A DNA stretch of 64,000 nucleotides from Mycobacterium aquaticum (GTDB taxonomy: Bacteria; Actinomycetota; Actinomycetes; Mycobacteriales; Mycobacteriaceae). The stretch lies in assembly GCF_002086485.1 (NCBI RefSeq), contig NZ_MVHF01000002.1:310001-374000 (forward strand), given 5' to 3'. How positions within the stretch are numbered: the stretch's first letter is position 1; the number at the start of each line of letters is the position of its first letter. Positions 43,845 through 52,570 of the stretch are shown piece after piece. The notes beneath the pieces were generated by a model. The model worked only from the letters and a program-made list of their open reading frames with translations. It was not told where the DNA came from and did not search any database. A program made the translations under genes and the position numbers.

Positions 43845-45099
43845 GCGCGTAGCAATGACCCAGCTCGAAGTGCCCGACTACGATCTCGGGATCCGAGGAA
43901 AGCTGGTGCGTACCAGCAAGACCCAGGGCGCCGTCAGTCTCGCGATGTGCACCATCCTCTACGGGCTGTCGGTGGCCGACGAGGTCGCCGACACCCCCTT
44001 CAGCAACGCGGCCAATGGCTATCCCGATGCCAGGCTGGTTCCGGATGAGTCGACTCGCATCGATCTGAGCTGGCGCGACGGCGTCGACGCGGTGATCGCC
44101 GATCTGGTTGGCGCCGACGGGCACCCGGTGGAGATGTCGCCGCGCAACGTGTTACGGAGCCTGCTGCGCCGCTACGACGAACTCGACCTGCAACCCGTGC
44201 TCGGCTTCGAGTACGAACTGTGGTTGTTCGACGGTGACCGCCGACCTTTCGGCGCAACCGAGAACGCCTACAGCCTTACCAGGTCCGCCGAAGCCTCCTC
44301 ATTGGCCACAGAGTTCATCAATCGGATGGAGTCGGTCGGGATCACCGTGGAGATGTTCCACTCCGAACTCGGGCCCGGTTTCTTCGAGTTCACCCTCGCG
44401 CCCGCACCGGCGTTGAAAGCCGCCGACAGCGCTGTGCGAGCGCGGCAATACCTGCGTGACCTGTGTGCCGAGCGAGGTCTGCACGCGAGTTTCATGGCCA
44501 AGCCGTTCGCCGACAAATCGGGTGCGGGTGGGCACGTCCATTCCAGCCTGATGCGGGGCGGCCTCAACGTGTTCTCCGACGGAGCTCGCGGGCTGTCGCG
44601 CGAGGGCCAGAGTTACCTGGCCGGTCTACTGACCGGCATGGCCGACACCACAGCGATGCTCAATCCGTACGTCAATTCCTACAAGCGCATCGACCCGCAG
44701 ATGTTCACTCCGGCCGTCGCCGCGTGGGGCCATGACGACCGCGGACAATCGTGCCGGATCATTCTCACCGACACCGCTTCTGCGCGGGTCGAGCATCGTC
44801 GCCCGGGTGCTGACGCCAGCCCGTATCTGGTGGCCGACGCGGTGTTGGCTGCGGGTCTGCACGGACTGACGGAAAGGCTCGCGTTGCCGGCAGCCGGTGA
44901 GCAGGTGGCTGCGCTTCCGGCCGACTTACGCAGTGCGGTGGCGTTGTTCGAAGATTCCGCCTGGCTGGTGGAACTGCTTGGCAAACCGTTCTGTGGATCC
45001 TTCGCCCCCACCCGGCGCGCCGAGGCCGACCGCTATGAGCAGTGGCTGCGGCAGAACATCACCACCTGGGAACTCACGCGTCACCTGGAGCACCAATGA
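43837..45099 (+). CDS. Glutamine synthetase-like ligase 1
   Basis: A 420-residue protein of the glutamine synthetase superfamily, shorter than GlnA (about 470). Metal and substrate positions visible are GFEYELWLF, FHSELGPGFFEFTLAP, GAGGHVHSSL with the His, NSYKRIDPQ and RVEHRRPGADASPYL. The usual Gln in PGQxE is Phe here, which argues against glutamine synthesis and for another amine acceptor, as in PuuA-like gamma-glutamylamine ligases. It overlaps ligase 2 by 4 bp. GGAGG lies 7 nt before the ATG at 43837. Confidence 0.86.
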   Translation: MTERVAMTQLEVPDYDLGIRGKLVRTSKTQGAVSLAMCTILYGLSVADEVADTPFSNAANGYPDARLVPDESTRIDLSWRDGVDAVIADLVGADGHPVEMSPRNVLRSLLRRYDELDLQPVLGFEYELWLFDGDRRPFGATENAYSLTRSAEASSLATEFINRMESVGITVEMFHSELGPGFFEFTLAPAPALKAADSAVRARQYLRDLCAERGLHASFMAKPFADKSGAGGHVHSSLMRGGLNVFSDGARGLSREGQSYLAGLLTGMADTTAMLNPYVNSYKRIDPQMFTPAVAAWGHDDRGQSCRIILTDTASARVEHRRPGADASPYLVADAVLAAGLHGLTERLALPAAGEQVAALPADLRSAVALFEDSAWLVELLGKPFCGSFAPTRRAEADRYEQWLRQNITTWELTRHLEHQ

Positions 45100-46472
45100 A
45101 CATGTCACCCCTTACGCTCGAGCAATTCGACGACTTGGCCGAATCGGGCGAGATCAACACCGTTGTCTGCGCTACGCCGGATCCGTACGGGCGGCTCGTC
45201 GGAAAGCGGCTCACGATCCAGGCATTCCGCTCGCTCGGCCTGTCCGGCGACGGCATCAATGCCAGCAGTTTCATCTTCGCCGTCGACCTGGAGATGAACC
45301 CGTTGGACCTGGCCGTCTCCAACGCTGCCAACGGTTGGGCCGACATCCGGCTGGTCCCCGACCTCACCACGTTGCGTCGGGTCCCGTGGGAACCCCATGT
45401 GGCACTGGTTATCTGCGACGCGTACGAGGCGAACTCCGACACGCTTCTCCAGGTGGCGCCGCGCACGATCCTGCGCCGCCAGGTGGAACGGGCTCGTGAG
45501 TGCGGCTTGCGCTTCAAGTTCGCGTCGGAGTTGGAGTTCTTCCTGGCCGCCACGCCGCCGCGGCAGGCCTGGGAACTGGGCTACCAGAATCTGAAGATGT
45601 TGTCTGACTACCGGTCTGACTACCAGATGGTGCAGGCCGGTCGTGATGACTGGTTCATCGAGCAGATCCGCAATCAGATGCCCCAGTTCGGCGTACCGGT
45701 CGAGTCGTCCAAACCCGAGTGGGGGCTGGGCCAGCAGGAGGTCACCCTCGACTACTGCGACACCCTCGACATGGCCGACCGGCACGTGTTGTTCAAGTAC
45801 GGCGTCAAGCAGCTCGCCCATGCCGCCGACCTCACCGTCACCTTCATGGCCAAACCCAAGATCGACGAGGTGGGGTCTTCGTGTCACCTGCATGTGAGCA
45901 TGTGGTCGACCGAGCAGGACAGCAGCCTCTGCTGGTCGCAGCAGCCCGGTGGGGGGATGTCGGAGCAGTTCGGGGCCTTCGTTGCCGGTCAGTTGGCGCA
46001 CGCGGCCGACATGACGCTGATGTTCGCGCCGACCATCAACTCCTACAAGCGATTCCAGCCCGACCAGTTCGCCGGCACCGCGATCGCGCTGGGCAACGAC
46101 AACCGCTCGTGTGCGTTCCGGCTGGTCGGCCGTGGGCCGTCCTACCGGGTCGAGAATCGGATACCCGGCGGCGATGTTAACCCCTACTACGCGTACTCGG
46201 CGACCATCGCGGCCGGGCTCGACGGCATCGAGCGCCAGCTTCCGGTCCCGGACATCTTCCAGGGAAATGCCTGGACCGGAGAGCACATCTCGCTTGTGCC
46301 GACCTCCTTGCACGAAGCACTGCGTCTGTTCGCCGAGTGCAAGATGGCCCGCGCCGCATACGGTGACGAGGTGTTCGAACACCTCCTGACGTCGGCCCAA
46401 TCCGAACTCGTCGCGTTCGATTCGCACGCGGTCACCGACTGGGAGAGTCGCCGCTACTACGAACGCGTCTGA
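45096..46472 (+). CDS. Glutamine synthetase-like ligase 2
   Basis: A 458-residue glutamine synthetase superfamily protein. It has the N-terminal beta-grasp half (about 1-110) and a catalytic half with FASELEFFLA, SKPEWGLGQQEVTL, GSSCHLHVSMW, TINSYKRFQPDQFAG and YRVENRIPGGDVNPYYA. This is the GlnT/PuuA-like type that joins glutamate to amines. Two such genes side by side, only distantly alike, suggest either a heteromeric enzyme or two amine substrates. It follows ligase 1 by ATGA overlap and is 43 bp before the esterase gene. Confidence 0.86.
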   Translation: MNMSPLTLEQFDDLAESGEINTVVCATPDPYGRLVGKRLTIQAFRSLGLSGDGINASSFIFAVDLEMNPLDLAVSNAANGWADIRLVPDLTTLRRVPWEPHVALVICDAYEANSDTLLQVAPRTILRRQVERARECGLRFKFASELEFFLAATPPRQAWELGYQNLKMLSDYRSDYQMVQAGRDDWFIEQIRNQMPQFGVPVESSKPEWGLGQQEVTLDYCDTLDMADRHVLFKYGVKQLAHAADLTVTFMAKPKIDEVGSSCHLHVSMWSTEQDSSLCWSQQPGGGMSEQFGAFVAGQLAHAADMTLMFAPTINSYKRFQPDQFAGTAIALGNDNRSCAFRLVGRGPSYRVENRIPGGDVNPYYAYSATIAAGLDGIERQLPVPDIFQGNAWTGEHISLVPTSLHEALRLFAECKMARAAYGDEVFEHLLTSAQSELVAFDSHAVTDWESRRYYERV

Positions 46473-46515
46473 TACCGCACCCTTTCCGAATCAGTCACCA
46501 CTGCGAGGAGCACGT

Positions 46516-47451
46516 ATGCCCATCGATCCGATCGCCCAGAAGATGATCGACGACGCAAGACAATCGGGGCGGCCCAACGCCCATCTGCTGCCCGTTCCCA
46601 CGGCGCGGGAGAACTTCGAGAACACGTTCGGCGCACTGGCCAAACCACCGATCCACCGCGCCGTTGACGTCGTCATCCCCACCCGCGACGGACACACCAT
46701 TCCCGGGCGGTTGTACCTGCCTGCCGAAGACAGTTCAGAACTACCGCTCACTGTGTACTACCACGGCGGCGGCTGGCTGCTCGGCAGCATCGACTCCCAC
46801 GACGTCGCAACCCGGCTGCTGGCCAACGCCTCGGGCAGCGCCGTGCTGTCGGTCGGCTATCGGCGTGGCCCCGAAGCCAGGTTCCCGACCGCGGTCAACG
46901 ACGCCATCGACGCGCTGAACTGGGCGAGCGATCCCGCAGCGGGTCTGGGTGTCGATCATCGCCGCGTCGCCGTCGCGGGCGACAGTGCGGGCGGAAACCT
47001 GGCCGGCGCGGTGGCGCTGCACGCCCGTGACACCGGCACACCGCTGTGCCATCAACTGCTGGTCTATCCGGTGACCACCACCGACCTCACCATCGGCATG
47101 GACCCCGAATACGACGGCGTCATGCTCGAACGCGATGAATTGCAGTGGCATCAGGACAATTACCTGCCGGGCCCGGACGCCATGGGTGACCCGAGGGTCA
47201 ACATTCTGGGTGCCGATCTCGCCGGATTGCCCGATGCGACAATCATTCTCGCCGAGTGTGATCCGATCCGACCGCAGGGCGAGCGCTACGCGGCGGCGCT
47301 CGAAGCCGCCGGCGTGCCGACCCGGGTTCATCTCACCCCTGGCATGGTCCACGGGTTCTTCGGTCTCGACGAGGTCTTTCCCACGGCGACCGAAGCGATG
47401 ACGTTCGCGGGTGCGCAGCTCGCAGAGGCCCTTACCGGTGTCCGACGATGA
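46516..47451 (+). CDS. Alpha/beta hydrolase (hormone-sensitive lipase family)
   Basis: A 311-residue cytosolic esterase. It has the HSL-family oxyanion motif YYHGGGWLLGS, the nucleophile in VAGDSAGGNLAGA, Asp in LAECDPIRPQ and His in GMVHGFFGLDE. Such enzymes hydrolyse short carboxyl esters or amides. GGAGCACGT precedes the ATG at 46516. Coupled by ATGA to the next SDR. In this pathway it could hydrolyse an ester produced by the Baeyer-Villiger-type monooxygenase encoded downstream. Confidence 0.88.
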   Translation: MPIDPIAQKMIDDARQSGRPNAHLLPVPTARENFENTFGALAKPPIHRAVDVVIPTRDGHTIPGRLYLPAEDSSELPLTVYYHGGGWLLGSIDSHDVATRLLANASGSAVLSVGYRRGPEARFPTAVNDAIDALNWASDPAAGLGVDHRRVAVAGDSAGGNLAGAVALHARDTGTPLCHQLLVYPVTTTDLTIGMDPEYDGVMLERDELQWHQDNYLPGPDAMGDPRVNILGADLAGLPDATIILAECDPIRPQGERYAAALEAAGVPTRVHLTPGMVHGFFGLDEVFPTATEAMTFAGAQLAEALTGVRR

Positions 47452-48176
47452 CCAGGACTGCTCTGGTCACCGGTGCCGGCGGTGGAATCGGGCTGGCGAC
47501 GGCCGTCCGGCTTGCGGCCGAGGGCATCGACGTCCTTGCGACCGACGTGAAGTCGCGCCCCGCAGAATTGCCGACGTCCGTGCGGTTCGAGAGCTTCGAC
47601 CTGATCGGTGGCGATCCGAAGTCGCTGCTCGACGCGGTAGGTTCGCCGGCACTGGACTATCTCGTCAACGCGGCCGGGCTCGCGCTGTTCGATCGCGACG
47701 GGTCCGTTCTCGACGCGGATGAGTCGGTGTGGGAAGTCACCCTGGGAGTGAACCTGCACGGGTTGCGCCATCTCACCGTCGCGGCGATTCCGTTGCTGCG
47801 TAACGGGACCGGACGCAGCATCGTCAATGTGGCGAGCACTGCCGGGATCCGGGGTATGGACTCACCCCTGGATGCCTATCAGGTGAGTAAGGCGGCGGTC
47901 GTGTCCCTGAGTCGGAGCCTGGCCTTGCAGCTGGGGCCTGAAGGGATCCGGGTGAACACTGTCTGCCCGGGCGCGATCCTCACGCCGATGATCGAACCGC
48001 TGTACGAGGAGAACCCGGCCAGGCGCACCAACATGGAGGATCGCACACCGTTGCGGCGTCTCGGCCTGCCGGTAGACATCGCCAACGCCATCCATTTCCT
48101 GCTCTCCGAGCAGGCGTCGTTCATTACTGCCACCGACCTCGTCGTCGACGGCGGCTGGACAGCGCAGATCAAATAA
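47448..48176 (+). CDS. Short-chain dehydrogenase/reductase
   Basis: A 242-residue SDR, the last gene of the operon. Motifs are VTGAGGGIGLATA, NAAGLA, Ser in NVASTAGIRG, YQVSKAA and ATDLVVDGGW. An Asp at the end of strand 2 (ATDVKS) points to NAD as cofactor. It likely oxidises an alcohol made by the esterase before it. Confidence 0.87.
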   Translation: MTRTALVTGAGGGIGLATAVRLAAEGIDVLATDVKSRPAELPTSVRFESFDLIGGDPKSLLDAVGSPALDYLVNAAGLALFDRDGSVLDADESVWEVTLGVNLHGLRHLTVAAIPLLRNGTGRSIVNVASTAGIRGMDSPLDAYQVSKAAVVSLSRSLALQLGPEGIRVNTVCPGAILTPMIEPLYEENPARRTNMEDRTPLRRLGLPVDIANAIHFLLSEQASFITATDLVVDGGWTAQIK

Positions 48177-48182
48177 TCAGCG

Positions 48183-48195
48183 GTGGCTCAGCCAC
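48183..48195 (+). terminator. Weak hairpin after the SDR operon
   Basis: GTGGC-TCA-GCCAC, followed by TTTC, lies 7 bp after the SDR stop. The stem is only five pairs, so termination is uncertain. Confidence 0.35.
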
Positions 48196-48221
48196 TTTCA
48201 GCATATTGACAATCTCATTTA

Positions 48222-48245
48222 AGGTCTAAATACTGGACCTATAGA
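48222..48245. promoter_or_regulatory. GntR-type boxes before the monooxygenase gene
   Basis: AGGTC at 48222-48226 and GACCT at 48236-48240 form an inverted repeat, and GGACCTATAGA at 48235-48245 is the inverted form of the ATAGGTC core seen at 36618 and 39868. It lies 49-72 bp before the ATG at 48294. Confidence 0.6.
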
Positions 48246-48293
48246 TATTTCTGGAGCGGGCCACCGGCTCGTACATCTCGAAGGAGCATCCCG

Positions 48294-49763
48294 ATGAACG
48301 CACACGCACACTCGTCGCCCCGGGTGGCGATCATCGGTGCTGGGTTCAGTGGTATCGCGGCGGCCGTCGCCCTGCGGCGAAAGGGCATCGAGGACTTCGT
48401 CATCTTCGAGCAGGCCCCCGCCCTGGGCGGAACCTGGTGGCACAACCGCTATCCCGGCGCCGAGGTCGATCTCGAATCCCACATTTACTCGTTTTCGTTC
48501 GAACGCCATGACTGGACCCGCACCCACGCAGACTGGCAGGAGCTGTTGAGCTACCTCGAAGGCGTGGCCGACAAGTGGGACCTGCCGCGACGCATCCTGT
48601 TCAACGAGTCGGTTCAGGATGTGGCGTGGTCCGATCATGACCACACCTACACTGTGCGGACTTCATCCGGAGTGGATCACGGCGTGTTCACGGCCGTGAT
48701 CAGCGCGGTCGGCTTCCTCAACATTCCCGTCGTGCCGCCGTTTGCCCGCGGCGACAACGAGTTCCAGGGCGCGATGTGCCACACGTCGCGGTGGATCGAC
48801 GGCCTGGACATGACCGGCAAGTCGGTCGCCGTCGTCGGGACGGGGTCCTCCGCGGTCCAGATCGTGAGCGAGGCCGAGAAGTTGGCCTCCGAGGTCAAGA
48901 TCTTCCAGTTGGAGCCGAACTGGCTGCTGCCCAAGGACAGCCGCGACTTCACGCCCCGTGAACGCCGACTCAACCGCAACCCCCTGGTGTACGCATGGCG
49001 GCGCTACCGGCTGTACGTCGGCTACGACCTGCGGCAGATCCGGTCCAGCCATGCCCGCAGCACCGGCAGGCACAACCGGCAGCGCCACGCCAAGTCGCTG
49101 GCCTTCCTGCGTCGCGAGCTGGCGGCACGGCCGGACCTCATGGAGCTGGCCACACCGCAATTCGCGTTCGAAGCCCGGCGCACCGTCCTCAGCGACACGT
49201 ATTACGCTGCGCTGCGCAACCCCAAGGTGACCCTGGTGCCGCACGGCGTCAAGGGCCTCACCCGGACTGGCGCCGTGGATGCCAACGGCGACGAGCACGA
49301 TCTCGACATCATCGTCATGGCAACAGGGTTCGATGCGGCCAACTATCTCGGCAACTATCAGGTGCACGGCCAGGGTGGCAGAGAACTGCACGAGGGATGG
49401 CAAGGTGAGCCCGAGGCGTTCCTGGGCATGATGGTTCCGGGCTTCCCGAACTTCTTCATCATGTACGGCCCCAACACCAACTCGGTGCCTCTGGTGTCGT
49501 TCTACGAGGCGCAGGCCGCATTCGCCGCCGGCTTGATCGCGAGGGCCGCGAAGACCGGGAAGACCGTCATCGACGTCCGACGGTCGGCGTTTGTCATCTA
49601 CAACGACTGGCTTCAGTCCCAACTGGCCAAGACCGTGTGGGCGACCACCACGAGCTACTTCCGGGCGGGGACGGGAAAGATTGTGTCGCAGTGGCCATTA
49701 GGAGCGACGCCCTATATATTGGCCACCAAGTTGCTGCGCCGGATCGCCGTCCGGTTGTCATGA
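48294..49763 (+). CDS. Flavin-containing monooxygenase (Baeyer-Villiger type)
   Basis: A 489-residue FAD/NADPH monooxygenase. It has the FAD motif VAIIGAGFSGIAAAVAL, GGTWWHNRYPGAEVD typical of BVMOs, the fingerprint-like FQGAMCHTSRW (FxGxxxHxxxW), the NADPH motif VAVVGTGSSAVQI and ATGFDAANYL near the end. BVMOs insert oxygen next to a ketone to give an ester; related enzymes also oxidise amines. GAAGGAG lies 8 nt before the ATG at 48294. The PuuD-like hydrolase follows by 31 bp. Control by the GntR protein is inferred from the box upstream. Confidence 0.88.
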   Translation: MNAHAHSSPRVAIIGAGFSGIAAAVALRRKGIEDFVIFEQAPALGGTWWHNRYPGAEVDLESHIYSFSFERHDWTRTHADWQELLSYLEGVADKWDLPRRILFNESVQDVAWSDHDHTYTVRTSSGVDHGVFTAVISAVGFLNIPVVPPFARGDNEFQGAMCHTSRWIDGLDMTGKSVAVVGTGSSAVQIVSEAEKLASEVKIFQLEPNWLLPKDSRDFTPRERRLNRNPLVYAWRRYRLYVGYDLRQIRSSHARSTGRHNRQRHAKSLAFLRRELAARPDLMELATPQFAFEARRTVLSDTYYAALRNPKVTLVPHGVKGLTRTGAVDANGDEHDLDIIVMATGFDAANYLGNYQVHGQGGRELHEGWQGEPEAFLGMMVPGFPNFFIMYGPNTNSVPLVSFYEAQAAFAAGLIARAAKTGKTVIDVRRSAFVIYNDWLQSQLAKTVWATTTSYFRAGTGKIVSQWPLGATPYILATKLLRRIAVRLS

Positions 49764-49794
49764 ATCCCGTCGGACTGCTCTCGGAAGGCCTGTG

Positions 49795-50535
49795 ATGGTC
49801 AAACCAGTCATCGCGGTCACGCTCAGCAGTCGAGAGCTGGCCGACATGGTGTTTTGGCGGCGCATGTTCGACGGGTTGCAGGAATGCGGTGCAATTGCGT
49901 TCGCGGTGGACTGCGGCACGGCCCCGCTGAACGTTGCGGGACTGCTTGAGCATGTCGACGGACTTCTGGTCAGTGGTGGCGTCGATGTCGATCCGGCCCT
50001 GTACGGAGAGGATCCACACGATCCGATGGTGGGACCGACCAATCCCATTCGCGACGACAACGAGATTGCGGCGGTCGAATATGCCTGTCGTGCCGGTTTT
50101 CCCGCGCTTGCCATCTGCCGCGGTGCGCAGCTGGTCAACGCCGCGCGGGGCGGCACTTTGTACGTCGATCTGCCGCGCGACCGGCCGTCGGACGTGAGCC
50201 ATCGACGGACCGAGGAGGAGCTGGCGACCACGGCGCACAATGTGGATGTCGAAGCGGGCAGCCGCCTGGCCGAGTGGCTCGGGGACAGCGGGCGCTTCGC
50301 CGTCAACAGCCAGCATCACCAGGGCATCCGCACCTTGGCGCCGGGCCTCGTTGCCACGGCGTTCGCCGATGACGGGCTCATCGAAGCGTATGAGGCGACA
50401 GAGCAGCCTCTTTCGGCCATCCAGTGGCACCCAGAGATCGACTGGCCGGACAACAAGGCCTCACGAAGGTTGCTGGAAGGATTTGTCGGTTCGTGCCAGG
50501 GCCTGCAGCCATGCCATGCGGCAAGCGCGCGCTGA
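49795..50535 (+). CDS. PuuD-like gamma-glutamyl hydrolase (class I amidotransferase)
   Basis: A 246-residue peptidase C26 protein. Signature positions are LVSGGVDVDPALYGE, the nucleophile Cys in AICRGAQLVNAARGGTL (key: CRGAQ), and QWHPEIDW with the His-Glu pair. PuuD removes glutamate from gamma-glutamyl-GABA in putrescine degradation. Here it would remove the glutamyl group put on by the ligase pair upstream, closing a gamma-glutamylated route. The start is the ATG at 49795; a GTG three bases earlier is possible. Confidence 0.9.
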   Translation: MVKPVIAVTLSSRELADMVFWRRMFDGLQECGAIAFAVDCGTAPLNVAGLLEHVDGLLVSGGVDVDPALYGEDPHDPMVGPTNPIRDDNEIAAVEYACRAGFPALAICRGAQLVNAARGGTLYVDLPRDRPSDVSHRRTEEELATTAHNVDVEAGSRLAEWLGDSGRFAVNSQHHQGIRTLAPGLVATAFADDGLIEAYEATEQPLSAIQWHPEIDWPDNKASRRLLEGFVGSCQGLQPCHAASAR

Positions 50536-50635
50536 AAGGTTGTAGATCGAGCAGTGGGCAAGGGTTCTGCGGCAGTTGACCGTCGCAGCCAGATCGGGCC
50601 GCATTGGACGGCCCGATCCGGATTAACTGCGGGGA

Positions 50636-51724
50636 TTACTCGCCAGTGAGGTGAGCTAGCGCAGGCCGCACCTTGGAACCCATGAGTTCGAAGCTTCGAC
50701 GGTAAGTCTCGGGCTCGTCGCAGTACTCGTGGGTGAAGGTGACGAGGCTTCCGAACCCTCCCAGCTTGTTGTACAGGTCTTCGATCTTGCCGATCACGGT
50801 GTCGGGTGAACCGACGATGAGGAAGTTGTCCACCATCCATTCGATGGAGAGTTCCTCGGGTGGGATGCTGCCGCCGGAAATCAGGTCACCGATGTGGAGC
50901 TTGTTGACGAAGGTTGGGATGTTGTACTCACCCCAGAGCTTTCCGAGGGCGCCGTTGTAAACCCGGTCGTACGCTTCGTCGTCGGTCTCGGCGACGAAGT
51001 AGTCCCTGCAGATGCGCCAGTCCGCGCGCGATGGGGTCCTTCCCGCATCGATGGCGGCAGCGGAGTAGGTTTCCCAGTGCTGCAGGAGAACAGACTCGTG
51101 GACCTGCTGGCTCATCGGTATCGCGCCACGCCGGCCGGCTTCGGAAAGGCTCGGCGAGGTCGGTTGCATCCCCGTGATCATCAGTGGAATCCCATTCTGC
51201 TGACGGGGTTTGAGGTGCGGGCCTGCGATGTCCGGGTCGAAGGCGGGCATATCGACGGAGTAGAACTCACCGGTCATGGTGAAGGGCCCCGTTTTGGTCC
51301 AGATCGCCTCGATCGTATCGAGCGCCTCGACGAGCATCTTTGGGTTGTTCTTGCCGGTGCCGAACAGTTGAGCGTCACTAGGATAGGCCCCCGGTGCCAC
51401 GCCCGCGATGTAGCGGCCGTCGGTCATGTGGTCGAGCCACATCATGCGGTGCGCCAGTGAGATCGGATTGTGGTACGGGAGCAGGTGGGCCGCGGCTCCG
51501 AGAGTGATGTTCGATGTCAATTGCGATGCCGCAGCGATCATCAGATCGGGTGCCGGCGAGGGCTCGTCGCCCAAGGTGTAGTGCTCGGCGAAGAACGCCT
51601 CGTCGAGTCCGTATTCGTCGGCCCACCGGGTTATCTGGAGATCCCAGTCGATGACTTGCCGCGCTGTGCGCCGGCCGGCGGAATAGCCCAGTGCGTAAGG
51701 GATGTTGAAAACACCGAATCTCAT
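50636..51724 (-). CDS. Luciferase-like flavin-dependent monooxygenase
   Basis: A 362-residue bacterial-luciferase-family (LLM) oxygenase with a TIM-barrel fold. Features are MRFGVFNIPYALGYS, YGLDEAFFAEHYTLG, APDLMIAAASQLTSNITLGAA (key: ASQLTSNITLG), NPISLAHRMMWLDHMTDGRYIAGVAPG (key: AHRMMWLDHMTDGRY) and VGSPDTVIGKIE near the end. It overlaps the flavin reductase by 4 bp, so it is an FMNH2-using two-component monooxygenase rather than an F420 enzyme. The substrate is unknown. Confidence 0.9.
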   Translation of the reverse strand: MRFGVFNIPYALGYSAGRRTARQVIDWDLQITRWADEYGLDEAFFAEHYTLGDEPSPAPDLMIAAASQLTSNITLGAAAHLLPYHNPISLAHRMMWLDHMTDGRYIAGVAPGAYPSDAQLFGTGKNNPKMLVEALDTIEAIWTKTGPFTMTGEFYSVDMPAFDPDIAGPHLKPRQQNGIPLMITGMQPTSPSLSEAGRRGAIPMSQQVHESVLLQHWETYSAAAIDAGRTPSRADWRICRDYFVAETDDEAYDRVYNGALGKLWGEYNIPTFVNKLHIGDLISGGSIPPEELSIEWMVDNFLIVGSPDTVIGKIEDLYNKLGGFGSLVTFTHEYCDEPETYRRSFELMGSKVRPALAHLTGE

Positions 51725-52266
51725 TGCGCCGGTATCCTTTCGATTTGGTTGCAACAATCGGCGTACAGGCGGGGAAAGCCTGAACGATGAAAGATCAGCG
51801 GTGCCGGAGCGGCACCACCGGTGGTAGGGGCGGAAGCCTCTAGGACGCGTGCCACGACGATGATGTGGTCTCCTCCGTCGTATTCGGCCTCGATGCTGCA
51901 GTCGACCCATGCGGTCGTTCCGGCCAGCAGTGGGCCACCTAGTGCTGGGTCGGATGTGTAGTCCACGCCGTGAAATTTGTCGGTTGCGGTTTGCGCGAAC
52001 TGCCGGGCCAGCCCGCCCTGTTCCTCGCTGAGCATATTTACCAGGAAGCGCCTGGTGGTTGCGATCTGTGGCCACGTTGTCGAAGTCTTCGCCACCGAGA
52101 GAAGCGCGAGCGGTGGAGTGATCGACAGTGACAGAAATGATTGCAACGTCATCCCGACCGGATCGGATTCGAGTGTGGCAGTGACGATTACCACTCCGGT
52201 GGGAAAGTGGCCCAGCACCGTGCGCAGCGTTGACTCGGTGACCGGGGGACGATTGTCTCGTTTCAT
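51721..52266 (-). CDS. Flavin reductase of a two-component monooxygenase
   Basis: A 181-residue flavin reductase-like (HpaC/RutF type) protein that supplies reduced flavin to the coupled oxygenase. Motifs are LRTVLGHFPTGVVIVTA, GMTLQSFLSLSITPPLALLSVAKTS (key: SFLSLSITPPLALLS), FLVNMLSEEQ, and the NADH-related GGDHIIVVARVLE. It is first in its operon; a TTGAAC-type palindrome lies 35-48 bp before its ATG. Confidence 0.92.
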   Translation of the reverse strand: MKRDNRPPVTESTLRTVLGHFPTGVVIVTATLESDPVGMTLQSFLSLSITPPLALLSVAKTSTTWPQIATTRRFLVNMLSEEQGGLARQFAQTATDKFHGVDYTSDPALGGPLLAGTTAWVDCSIEAEYDGGDHIIVVARVLEASAPTTGGAAPAPLIFHRSGFPRLYADCCNQIERIPAQ

Positions 52267-52300
52267 GGAGATCTCCCGAACGGCGCATCGCGCCTTAATG

Positions 52301-52314
52301 TGAACATTTGTTCA
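52301..52314. promoter_or_regulatory. TTGAAC-type operator before the flavin reductase operon
   Basis: TGAACA-TT-TGTTCA is a 6-bp inverted repeat, 35 bp from the reductase start. It is one of three close copies in the region. The 304-bp gap 52267-52570 holds this site and the one at 52474, and no gene was seen. Confidence 0.65.
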
Positions 52315-52473
52315 AGGTTGCCATGAAGCTACCGGAGTGTTGGCGTCCCGTCAACTGTCACTTCGGAAGTCGTTGCGGTCTATGGGCTTAATGCGCCGAG
52401 CCGGTTGGGTGGCATGAGTGAAACAGGGGTTGACAGTCGGGGTTGCCGAAGCGACGATGTAGGAGTTCATCAC

Positions 52474-52489
52474 TTGAACAAAAGTTCAA
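52474..52489. promoter_or_regulatory. TTGAAC-N4-GTTCAA operator before the SDR operon
   Basis: TTGAAC at 52474-52479 and GTTCAA at 52484-52489 with AAAA between are a perfect palindrome, 81 bp before the GTG at 52571. Confidence 0.72.
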
Positions 52490-52570
52490 AGTAAGACTGC
52501 GTGTCCTGGCCCCCCGGCTCGGTTGGACGTGTGGTGCCGCCAAGGGTATGCATCGGAATGGAGAAGTGTT

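Noticed and set aside
45105..46427. Long minus-strand frame opposite GS-like ligase 2
   Set aside because: Antisense to a gene with complete family motifs; no domain seen in the shadow.
43837..46472. Calling the two ligases as ordinary glutamine synthetase (glnA)
   Set aside because: Sizes and active-site motifs differ from GlnA, and they sit in a catabolic operon with a PuuD-like hydrolase nearby.
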